Origin: Pithys albifrons albifrons
Taxonomy: Eukaryota > Chordata > Aves > Passeriformes > Thamnophilidae
Assembly: GCF_047495875.1 (NCBI RefSeq)
Contig: NC_092458.1
Location: forward strand, 109,122,227 to 109,186,226
Direction of reading: 5' to 3'
DNA length: 64,000 bases
In this document: positions 24,320 to 35,772 of the stretch, piece by piece
Layout of the letters: the number at the start of each line of letters is the position of its first letter
How positions within the stretch are numbered: the first letter of the stretch is position 1
Translations under genes and position numbers: made by a program
Notes under the pieces: generated by a model
Databases searched by the model: none
Told to the model about the DNA's origin: nothing
What the model saw: the letters and a program-made list of their open reading frames with translations, nothing else

Positions 24320-27300
24320 AAAGTATTTCAGCTTTAAAGAGATGCTATTTCTCCAATCAAAATACTAATAACTAGCATTGAAGTAATTCTAGAATAAACC
24401 TAGCAAAGAATTGAACAAAATATAATTCTTATCCATGGTAAAGTTACAAACTAGATAGAAGATGGCTTCTCAACACAACTTTTGATAAAAAATGCATCTA
24501 GCAGTTCTTTACCTGTTATCTAACATCTGCTAACTAGATAGAGAGCACTAACTCACATGTACATGAGACTCTTTTTTATATATACTGTCTTGCAGAAACT
24601 GACAGGAATGTTTAGCTTCTCCTTGAGGATTATTTTACAGGAAAAAAAAGTTAACTGCTTGAATTTCATGGCAAAATTAGAGTATTTGCTATGTGTCTCA
24701 CAGAAATCAATACATAAAAATGCCATCTTATGGTTCCAACATGCTCTCTATTTTACAAAGAATAGCATATATCCTTAAAATGCTTTTAAAAACTCAAATT
24801 GATGTTCAGAAGATTAAGTTTCCTCAGGAAATCTTGCACTGGAAGATTTCCTCGAAGGACTGAAAACTGCATCTTAGTATTGTGTATTCCACTGGACACT
24901 CATTAAGCACACTCATTACTTCCAAATATGCCCTCTCACTGATGTCTTAGAGAAAAGAGACTTTTTAAAAAAGAAACTAACCAATAAAACCCCTGAATTG
25001 TTAAGCTCTGAATAAAAGGCAAAAAGAACCAAAAAAGTATAGAGTCCTCCTTTCAAAGGTTAAAAAATTTCTTGAACTTTTAGTTACTAAGAGCTTTAAA
25101 CCATCTGGATTTTGTTAATCTAAATTATTTATAAAGTCAAGGAAAGGAAATATCATACTTCAAACCCATGATGTCTGAAGTATTAGATTGGTAGACATGC
25201 ACTTCTAAATCACTCCAGCAAGACTGAATGCGATGCATAAAATTAGCATTTTATTCCATTGAAATTAATGGGTGATCTCACTAAAATAAACAGCAGAAGG
25301 TTTATGTTGACAAAACTCCCCATTTTCATGTTAAGGCCAGGAGTCAGCATATCTGTGGCTTTGATGACCTCATGGACACAGTACGTGCTTTAAATTTTTT
25401 ACTTGTTAAGTACTTCTGAGTCGAAACCTAAATTCACAAACACAATGAGCCTAACAAAGTCAGCAATTTATTTTAAATTCAAAGTATTTTTTGTTTCAAG
25501 TAGAATAGGCCAGAAACCTTAATTTGTCATGGAGACAATTGGAGTAGTCATAATGGCACTCTTCAACATGCAGATCAGTGGCAGAAAGGGATAAAGGAAC
25601 TTCAAGAACAAAGCAGAAAGGACACTTTAATCTGAAGTATCATTAGCATCCACAAATTCATACATCTTGTATTGACACTGCATCTGTTGCTGCAGTGGGT
25701 TTTGTGAAGTGTCTCAAAGCAACTTGGAGATGGCCTTTTTGTCATAGGAAGTGCCAGATAAAACTAGAGAGCTGAAATTATGGGCAGTCACTGCAGCACA
25801 GAAAAACATACCTTCCTCATTTTGTCTCCAAGCCTGACACCCATACTTCTCTGAAATGTGTAGCTGTGCAGATGTAAGAGTTTACTGCATTCCACAGTTC
25901 AAATGTTTGGATGGAAAGAAAATCAAAATATTTAACTAAACTTGTTTAAAAGAGCAGCAGATCTCTAGGAAGCTATGAAATACACGGTGTGTCAAACATG
26001 TTGAATTTAATACACTACAATCTTTGAGTACTCCGTCCCCAAGTAAGTGACAGAACAAAAATAAAGTTGACATCAGCCTTATGGAAGGAATATTTTATTA
26101 GTATCAGCAGGCGACAAAGACTGTTTTGAGAGCAGTTATGCCAGTTACTGTGCCATCCAATACAGCAAAATATAGAAAAAGGAGAAAGTCGAGGTGTTTG
26201 ATCCAATTGTGAACAACCACCACTCTCTCAGTCCAGAATTCAGCCAATATATTGACTTTGAATATGTATGTTGAACACTTCCAGCAGCAAAACTGAATCA
26301 GAAATATAAACAAACCTACATTTTTTACCTTCATCATTCAATTCATAACTCAGCAACACCTAAAGGCAGAGCCCTCCCATCAGCCACAGCAGTGAGAGAA
26401 GTGAAGATACCAACCTGTTGGCAATGTCTGAGAAGCCATTGAGAACTGCATGCATTTGAAAATCTATTCCAAAGTTACAGAAACACGTTATGCCTAAAAA
26501 AAGTAAACTCTTAGGGAAATAAATTTCAGCATTAACTGGCTCGAGTGACTATAATTGAATATATGGTAAATTGCCATTCAAACTGGTTTCACTGTATCTT
26601 TATTTCTGCTCTTCTGATCTAAATGCCGTGTAGCTCACAAAAAATACTGCTAAAGGGTGTTCAAATCTTTGGTGTACCTCCAAAAGTTCTGCTGGTTAAG
26701 ATTCTACGTACCCAGGAGGAACTATTCCTGACTCAGACATTATTAGCACTGTAAATATTCTGTACTGGAGAGAAAACATCAGGACTTTTCACAGAAAACT
26801 ATTCCAGAGCTTCATAGTCAAAAAGGACATCTGATATTATCTTTTCCACAGTACGTAATTTTTGTATGACTGACAGTAAGGACATAAAATAACATCTCCA
26901 CATAAATATTCTGTAATAGATTTTTGACCAGCTGAACTAAGACACAGCAGGTTTATTCCTTAATCGGGGCCCCATAATGATGGAAAGCTTTTATCTTGCG
27001 GGGGTCACTAAACCACAAATGTTCCACTGGGAAGACAAAGCCTTTCAACTGACTTTAATGAGGATTAAGACATGGGACCAACTGATTTAAGGGACACTAT
27101 TATCCATACCAGTATCAGATTTTGGTGGGAGTTGTTTGGGTTCTTTGTTTCTTGATATTAAGAAGGATAAATGAAGTATCATACTGAAGTTTTTTGCAGA
27201 ACCTTCATAACCTTAAGAGGCTCCAAGTTTAGTTTGTTTTGTTTTGTTTTGTTTTTTAAATTTGAAGTGACAGCACCTGAATAGTGCCAAGACCAACCCA

Positions 27301-27351
27301 ATTTGTACACAGAAGCTGAAATCCAGTATAATTCATGTGTCTTTTCTGGCC
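24320..27351. other. AT-rich single-copy DNA, no gene recognised
   Basis: I see no transposon, RNA gene or exon here. The only low-complexity feature is a GTTTT pentanucleotide run at 27,233-27,257. Confidence 0.5.
27233..27257. repeat. (GTTTT)n microsatellite
   Basis: About five copies of TTTTG/GTTTT occur in a row, ending in a T run. It lies about 100 bp before the solo LTR. Confidence 0.9.
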
Positions 27352-27357
27352 ATCAAC

Positions 27358-27852
27358 TGTGAGGATAAGAAAAGATTTTTTGAGTTAGGAAAAGTTTTGA
27401 GATTACAGGCTAGGGCTTGTAGCAGGTACTTTTTGGTACAGAGATGTGAACACTGAGAACTTAATTAGTTCTGTGGGAAAAACCAGCAACCTAGCAAAAC
27501 CAAAATGAGATAAGAAGGTTTTGGGAGAAGCTACCCATGAGAAAGGAATGTTGAAGAGATAAATTTCTCACGGAAGAGAGAACATCCGTGCAGAAAGTAA
27601 CATCCAATTAGAAGCTGTAATAAGGTTTATAGACACTGTGATACAGCCTATAGAACTTGGCTATGGGTGGTATTTTACAATATATGTTGTGCAATTTGGA
27701 GTTAGAGTGTATCTCTTTTATTCTTTCTTGCTTGCCTTTTTCTTTTAGTTTTCTTTCTTCATGGAGTGATTTAATAAACTATCTCGTGTGTGACACCTGT
27801 GAGCTGTGTCTCCTTCTTTTTGGCTGCCACAACCTCACTGCGTTCTTCCACA
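27358..27852 (+). mobile_element. Solo ERV LTR with perfect 6-bp target duplication
   Basis: A 495-bp interval starts TGTGAGGATAAG and ends GTTCTTCCACA, giving perfect TGTG/CACA inverted termini. ATCAAC directly precedes it (27,352-27,357) and directly follows it (27,853-27,858). A 6-bp duplication is typical of class II (ERVK/alpha-beta-like) insertions. A TATA-like TACAATATATG lies in the middle and a canonical AATAAA sits at 27,773-27,778. After that comes a GT-rich stretch (CTCGTGTGTGACACCTGTGA), as expected at the R/U5 polyadenylation site, then U5. No internal region remains, so this is a recombined solo LTR. The open frame at 27,657-27,863 is not a gene. Confidence 0.85.
27773..27778 (+). 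terminator. LTR polyadenylation signal AATAAA
   Basis: Canonical AATAAA within the solo LTR, followed within 15-25 bases by a GT-rich downstream element (GTGTGTGACACCTGTGAG). This is the normal arrangement at the R/U5 junction of a retroviral LTR. Confidence 0.7.
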
Positions 27853-27858
27853 ATCAAC

Positions 27859-29514
27859 TCTAACAACAGTTCAAATACAGTAGTAAACAAAGACTTCCCC
27901 TACATTTAGTAAAACCCAGGAAAGTTCCTGGAACACAGTTCTTCCTATAATGGATCCCAAGGGACTGTTGATGTTGAATTCTTTTCCATATGGTTTGAGG
28001 TTATGGAGAGAGTATGATTCCCATGATACATGTACAAGTTATTCTCTGTCACAAGAATCATGTGATTTTACTTCTTGAATAGAAAATATGATCTAATGTG
28101 AACAGCAAAAGATGACATCAACAAGCATATTGCCTAAAACCCCTTTGAGGACTTATAACCTCCACTATACAAGGTGGATGAAACTTCATACTGTTAATGC
28201 AAAGCAAAATAGCTTCAAGGTCTGAATATTAAAATTATTCTTTTTAATCTAGAAAACTTTTGTCATTCATTTTTCTCTATAAGGAGTTAGACATTGGTTG
28301 TACAGATTTATGATGAAACCCAGGCAAAATCTACTTTTATAGGACCCTCTTCTGTCCTCATTTAACCTTCAACAGTTTTCAGTTGCATGAGAATGTCAAA
28401 GAAAAATTAGTTCTACCTGCCAAACATTTTGATCAAGATCAGATGCCACTGTCAGATGTTGTCTCGTTTTCAAATAGTATACAATACCTCATTTATCTAT
28501 AAAATTATGTTTTTTTCATCATTCAAAGTTAATTCATGATCACAAAGAACAGTATCAAAGTCTTGCTACTTACTGTCCAGATCATTACATGCTGAATGTA
28601 AAAGAATTTAGTAACATGGACACATTACACATCTACTTCAAAAATTTCCTAACACCTGTTGTCTCAGTCAACAGTCATTTATATTTGTCTACTCTCAAAA
28701 TTAAGGCTTTTCTTCTTATGTATATGACTCCTCTGCAAGTACTTAGATGATCTTAAAGCAAATTTTGCAAATGACAAAACCAATGTTTATTTATCATGGC
28801 CACTAGTGATCAAGTAATTTTTCTGGAGAAATCATGTTACTTTGCACAACTGTTATACAAATACACAAGTTCTACGTGTAAAAGGATGTTAATTAAAAAA
28901 ATCTATTTTCTCCCTTTCCCTCATTCCCTGATGGCTGCCCCCTCCCCCTTCATCCCTCTTTAAGACATTTGTGAACCTGTCAGTGTATTTCTATCCAATT
29001 GTCTTTGACAATGTTTATGTTCTTGCAATCAGTTGGAGCCTAAATTAAGAGAGAACTGATTCATTCTTCAATTACTTCTGGCTTATGCCAGAAACAGAAT
29101 CTGCACTCTTGGATGTCATACAGGTGTGGATCATCCAGCCTACGGCAGAGTGCTGTAGGATATAACTGTGACATCCTCCTTGCCAAAACTGAAAGTGCAA
29201 GAAATGCAGGTCTTCTTGATACATTTTTATCATTATTTCCAAAATCTTAACCAGCATTCAAGTCAGAGCAAAATTAATTTAGTTTCTGAGGCCCAAGTCT
29301 CTTCTATCTTCAATAGATTATAGTCTCTATCTGGGGTATATTTTTTTTCATTATGCAAGATTTTCTTTTTGTCCAGACATCATGGTTCATAGAATCAACA
29401 TCCTAGAAAGAATGTTGTGCAAAATTTAGCTTTGCAGAACATGGCCCAAAATGGGCAAACTAGCAATTCAGCTGAATATGAAAAATAAGGGGAAAAGTAG
29501 GAGTGAAAAAGTAA
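27859..29514. other. AT-rich single-copy DNA, no gene recognised
   Basis: No repeat, RNA gene or exon is recognised in this stretch. Confidence 0.5.
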
Positions 29515-29518
29515 AATA

Positions 29519-29562
<44 letters not shown>

Positions 29563-29569
29563 TATATAT
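29515..29569. repeat. (TA)n / (CA)n microsatellite
   Basis: A long alternating TA run continues into ACACACAC and then ATATATATG. The open frame reading through it from 29,451 is an artefact of the repeat (alternating Y and I). Confidence 0.95.
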
Positions 29570-29830
29570 GTTATTTATATATTATTTGTTCAAAACAAAA
29601 CAAAGAAGTCTAGATCCTACAGGTAAGGTAGAAATTTTCTTTTTAGTTAAAAAACCCTGCAAAGTGAAACTTGAAGGGATTTTTTTAAGGAATTTTTTCC
29701 TCAGCTTCATCTTTGCATACTTACTGGTGTTTAGACGAAAAATTCTTTTTGTCAGAAATACAGATATGGGCCTTCATTTTCATATTCTAGTACACATAGG
29801 CCAGTTCTTTGTATCTTTTGTTGTAGTTTG

Positions 29831-29945
29831 GGATGGATGGACGGACGGACGGACGGGCGGACGGGCAGACGGACAGATGGACAGACGGACGGACGGATGG
29901 ATGGATGGATGGATGGATGGATGGATGGATGGATGGATGGATGGA
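29831..29945. repeat. Compound (GGAC)n-(GGAT)n tetranucleotide repeat
   Basis: About 115 bp of tetranucleotide units. The left half is mainly GGAC with variants GGGC and AGAC. The right half is an uninterrupted run of about 14 GGAT units. The open frames on both strands here encode only WMDG/DGRT or IHPS/RPSV repeats and are not genes. The clean right half is the part likely to be polymorphic in length. Confidence 0.95.
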
Positions 29946-32900
29946 GAAGAATTTCACAAATCATGATCAGATTTCATGTGCTATTTTGTTGGTTACCTAT
30001 TCTTTTCCTCAATAAGCACTGAACAACCAACTTGGTGATACATTATTGGGAGACACAATGACATACGTACACTATCACTTGCAGAAACGTCTCTGGCAAA
30101 AATGATTGTATTTTTATCTTGCATTACCACATCTTGGTTAAATTAAACATAAAATGCAACACACGTGTCCTTGATATACATGCTCTGGTTCTGAGGGCTT
30201 TGTTTCATAAACCATCTTTCTCCTGAGATGTATCCATTTAGGCAATGGCTAGATAGAGATTAAGTGGGGATTCATTCAGGTTAAGTCATTCAGTAGAAAC
30301 CCCCAGATATTCAGCTTTATGGTTCTGGCATGTCAATGTTTTCCTTTCTAAGTGGTCTTATAGAAGACTGAGAGCCAGAAGTTTTCATGGCTCCATTTAA
30401 ATGATTCAAAGTCACAAAATTAATTTTGTAAGCAAAATACACCCTAGAAAGATGCAATGAAGGAAACTGACTTTACATAATTCAAAGGTCTATGATTTGG
30501 ACAAGAGAGAGAGATATGAAAAAAAAATTCAGCAGGAATTTTTTCCCTCTCCTATTTTATCAGAGCAGTATTTTTCTAATTAAGCTGCCTCTGGTTGCTG
30601 ATTCTGCCTGCCAATATATTGCTGGTTTATCCTGTATTTCTTTTTAACAATGTCTTATCCTTCTTGTCTGGTTTTCGTTTTCCCTCTTAAGGGGAATAGG
30701 AGAAGAAAACCAAGCAAAAATCAAACCTATAATTTGGCTTAGAAAATAAACCAAAACAAATTCCAAGTAAAAAGTCACAACATTTTAATGTCATGTTGCC
30801 CCAAAATACTGACTACAAAATGAGACAGCATGGACAAGTGGAAGTCACTAAAGTTACATATATTTATGATCCTTGAGAAAGTAAAGTTGTGTAGTAGCAG
30901 TGTCTTTCAGAAAATCTTATTTTTGGAAAATAGAGATGTTTTCATTTTAAATGGTTACCTTATCCTGTACTGGATATGCAAGACTAGAGGAGTACGTGCT
31001 CCTACAACTTTATTAGAATATCAGACAAAGTAATAAGAAATAATTTTTCTTACTGCAGAGGTCCGCCAAGTTACCCCTTACACAGATCAAGTTAAGCAAT
31101 CAATCAGGCTTCTCAGAATATGAGTAGCTGAATAGTTTCATTTTAAGGATATAAGCAACAGTGTAATTTATTATACACTTCTGTAAAGCTCGGATTTCAA
31201 TGCTCCTGTGGCAAGCATTTGAATGTTTGGTGTTGGAGCAGATGGAACGTTTTATAGCAAGGTTTTAATTCTCCATCCAAAAGGCATTGCTTTTGCTTCT
31301 GGTCAAAGGTGAATTTATTCCCTCTGCGAGCTCTGTCCTGGGGCTCTCCCCAAGCAAGCTCTGTCAACTGTGCTGTGCTTCTGCCAAATTACATGATGAT
31401 TTTGTCATGTGGGCTAATATTCCCCAGTGATTCAATTTTAATCAAATGCATAAAAGCGAAGCATTGTCGAACAGCAGGGGAGCAAAACCAACTGCTTTAG
31501 AGAGATATGAAAGAAGTGCAGTTGAGTTTTAAACCTTGAGCACGTGCAAATGGGAAAACCCTGCCACACCTCAGAAATGCTCTCAAAGCAGGTAATACAG
31601 ACAGCAACTCTCACTTGTATCTGCCTTTAAATCTGTAAAATTCCTTGCTGTAATAACAGAAAATATTATTCACACTGCAAATTATACTGTGGATCAAGGG
31701 ATTGAGTTCCATACGGATGAACAAGGCTGTTATTTCATACATACTCCAACAACAGCCAAATATCTCAGTAGAACTGTACAGAAATTTGCATAATAACCTA
31801 AACAAACTTCAAGATAAGGTTTTAAAAGTCTATGGCAGCAGCAAGAGATGGTTTAGGCCAGAGAAGTAAGCTTCTGCCGAGGGACCAGGAAGGTTTTGCA
31901 ACATACTAATATTATACAGTAATGACGCCGTTATAAATGGCTATCTCACTGAATACATGTATATACTCATTTTGTGCTGCATTATATGCTATGGTTGTGT
32001 AGCAACAGTGTCTTACCCTTTCCAGAGAATCATAAATAAAACAAAAAATAAAATAAAATGAAAAATATACAAGGATTCAAAGACCCATTTCTAGGTTAGC
32101 AGATGGTTTATCGATGGAAAGTGGCAACCCTGTAGAGCAAAACAGTTGATGGTGACAACACGAGTCCATAATATACACCTTTCAAGGCTTTTTATTTCAG
32201 ATTAACTCTAGTCTGGCCCTCTGGACTGAATGCCCTTTTGCAGCTGGAGTGCATTAGTTACACTCCTGGAGTGTGCTAAATCTTCCAAATCTGAATCCTA
32301 GTTTCATCTGAAAGGAATCAAGTTGAGGCACTGCAAAAGCTCCACATGACATGAACCAAAGCTCAATAGGAAGGAAAGAAAAATATGCATTTCAAAAGCA
32401 TGCTCTTGATTCAAACTAACATACTAACAAAGATGTGCCCTGAAAATACATATACATATCTTAGCCCACACACATATGCACATTAACATTTATGTATTAC
32501 TAACACAAAAAACCTCCAAACATTTCTGGAATAAACTGGTGGATATAATTTATCTGTTTTCTTTATGAGATCATTTTCTTTGTTTACTACAAACCAGCAT
32601 AGCTCTATCAAGATTAATTTGCCCAGTATTTTTTTTAAACTTCAGTCTAATTAAATTTTAAAATCTTTTAATGAGACTTATGCAATTTTTTCCTCCATTA
32701 AAAGTTGATCTGAAAATAGTGATTCAATAATTTGAAGCTAGTTAAAATTGTTCATTAGCATGGAATTCTGCATACTGAATTAGATGTTGCACTTGTAAAA
32801 TAAATGTTGCATGTTAAACAAGTTGGTGTTCTGTAATACCACGTAGCTTATCAGGGAAATTATCTGTATACTTTTAGCTTACAACCTTGTAAAATACATG

Positions 32901-35126
32901 AGTTGATTTGTCCTGGCAATACTTTCTCCATAGAAATAACAAGTGTGTTTTACTTCTCAGCAACAATGGGAAAATGAGCTTTAAAACATGATTCTTTGAT
33001 TCTACAACAATAAACTTGAAGATGAACATGTGAAAATACTCATTTAGGAATAAGAAAGTACAGACCCACAAAACATTCTAGTATTACTGAAAAGACTGAT
33101 AATTTTTCATATATAAGGATAGCAGAAGAAGGGCTTGCATATTTACTTATTCACACTCACACAACAACGAAGTTAGAATTTAGGGAGATAAAAGGCCTGG
33201 TATTCCAGATTTCTGAGTTAGTTTAGAAGACTCTTTGCTCAATTGCAACCAGCAAATATTTGGATTTCTTTTTAAACTAATGTGCATTGCTCAGTTCCCA
33301 GTAAGCATCTAAAGAAGTTAGTAACAGAAAAATATTGTATTTTAAAGTGTGCTCTGTTGCTCAGGGTTTTACATAGCACAATCTGTGAACCCATCTCCTT
33401 TGCTTTATATTTTTGCACACCCAACAGTGTATGTCCAGTACATGCAGTACTGTATACTAAAGAATGAACAATGCAATTGCACTGTGCTGTGGTAGGCACT
33501 CCAGAAAGCACCTTCTTCCCAAAGACTGCAGCACATACCCCTTTTTATAGAAAGCCATTTCATTTATCCCTAAGAAGTTCAGTTGGCTGAAGCAGAGTAA
33601 AACCATGCATTATTAGGATGTCTTGATTGAGTATCTCAGCAAAATCAAGACCTGGCTTTGAATTCTCTGCTATTTTAAAATTGCTTGCATTTCTGCCTGT
33701 ATGTACAGGTTGTGTACTCCACAGTATTATTTATATATGTGTCCCACTTCCATTGCAGTAGCTGAATATTTTAGACACTTAGATGCTCTGATATTTCAGA
33801 TGCTCAGAATCATTTGATGTTTACAGCAATCAATGAGGTGGGATATGGTGATAGGGTCAGCACTAGCTTTGAAAGGCTCCTGTCCACAGTACAAGTCCAC
33901 AAGTGTCTTTAGTTGACAGCCTTGTTGGGAATGAAGGCAGTTGCTTTTAACACAGAAAATGTTTTCCTGAAGTTCTGAATGAAGAATTGTACTGAAAATG
34001 CATTTTTTATGTATACCAAAAGAGCAGAGCAATGACAAAAGCTAACATTTAAAATGCAAAACAGCTAGTGTTGTGTGACACAGTGTGAGATGTATCTCAA
34101 AGTCTTAAGGTTGACTAATTGAATTGCCATTGATAAGATGTCACTTAAAGAGACATCTCTGCAGTGAAACATGGCTTTGCTGTAAATGACCTGTCATTAG
34201 AGCCATGGGTAATGTCCGTGTCCAGACTGAAAAATATTGTAGCTCCCAGCGATATGCTCAGTAGGAGTTAAAACAGCAAGAATGCTAAGAAGTCAGTGTA
34301 CACCAACCACCAGAGAATTATGCCTCAGGTGCTACGTTAATTTACTTGTTGGCATACATTAATTGAAACCAATCAATAAGGCTGCTGGTACAACAGAGGG
34401 AATGCAAAAGAAGTAATCGATTGCCACACTTACTCATTTTAAACTTGGAAAACAGGAATAATTTAGTCTAAGATTTTTCATTTCTGTCAATACAGATAAT
34501 GGGATTACTTATTTATTTTCTATTCTTTCAGCACTAATTATAATAACTATGATGTCTTTCAACATCCCTCATGTAAACCCCAGCATTCTGATTAGCAGCT
34601 GTTAACTTGCATATAACAAGAGTGACTTCTTTCAACTGAGAAGTTAGAAATTATATGTTTTTGCTTTTACAAATTGTACTTATCATTTGTCACATTGAAA
34701 ACAATTATATATTTTAATAATCATAAACTCAAAGTCAATTTGATTTTTCCATTTATGGTATCCTAGCTTTTGAAATTTATCATTCTCAAAGATAAACATT
34801 TTCATTGTTTAAGAAACACAGAAAGGGCTGATACTGTTCTTTTGAAATATTTTTTGCATTCCATTTGGTTAACATATTCATTCTGTATGTCCAGTGTTGA
34901 CTGGTACATATTTTAATTTTTAATCTAGGTGGATGTGTCTTTTTTCTCTCTTTTTTTCTGTTGTCTTCTTTTCTACAATTGTTTCTGTGAGCTTCAGCGT
35001 TCAGTTCTCAAGCCCACAATGCCTAAAAAAAAATAAATTGATAGGACAACTTCTTCATCTGTGCAGAAATGCACTTGGAATTATCACCCTCTTTTCATGA
35101 AAACTGAGCTTCTGTCTCCAGAGAGA

Positions 35127-35772
35127 TCAATGGAAACCAGCAAACTTACTCATAACCTCTTTGCACAAGGAATTGGCATTTACATCATGGTAAACATGGT
35201 GCCAGACATTATCACTGCATCTTTGGTGGCAAAGAATTTTCTCAAAATTTGTCCATAAATGAACAAAATCTAAACATTTAGCCCCTGTCAAACATGGAGC
35301 ACTTCCTGCTACATCTGTTATAGCATTACTGTCCTTCTGATCATGCTTAAAGGCATATGAGTTCTCACCAGTATGTCTTAATTTTTCATGGTCTGTTGAA
35401 CTGCACATAATAGTTCTCAATTCAACCTCCACACAAAGAACTGGATCTGCAACTGTTGTCCTTGGGCACAGCTCCATTAAAACCATGTTGTGGTAAAGAT
35501 CTGTATCAGGTTTGATGATGGGAAGCTGACTTAGTAATGCTGTTTGCCATGGTTTTGGGGAGGCATAGGCAAGACATGAAAGATGCTATTCAGGTAAAAA
35601 AAAGAATTGGCTTATACTGATTAGTGGGCAGGATGCTTATTAGGGCATTGCCCACACCTGGCAGAATTTTTCCACACTGACTTGTTTTGCTTGTAAGTGA
35701 ACTGAACGATCCAGCTACAATTTCTGTGTACAATTTCTGTCTCCAGACTCCTGCTTGATTTGGTTCTAACAT
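35127..35772 (-). pseudogene. Possible decayed zinc-finger-like retrocopy
   Basis: On the minus strand, a stop-free frame of about 152 codons runs from 35,585 to a stop at 35,127. Upstream on the same strand is a second short frame (35,590-35,772). The longer one contains LRHTGENSYAFKH, which recalls the C2H2 zinc-finger linker HTGEKPY. The upstream one contains TSQCGKILPGVGNALIS followed by PTNQYKPI, which recalls CGK...L...HTGEKPY with the metal-binding histidines lost. The two frames are separated by a stop and probably a frameshift. This could be a decayed intronless gene copy or coincidence. I do not recognise the parent gene. Confidence 0.17.

Noticed and set aside
29451..30022. Frames of 60-171 codons around 29.5-30 kb
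   Set aside because: They are translations of the (TA)n and GGAC/GGAT repeats on both strands.
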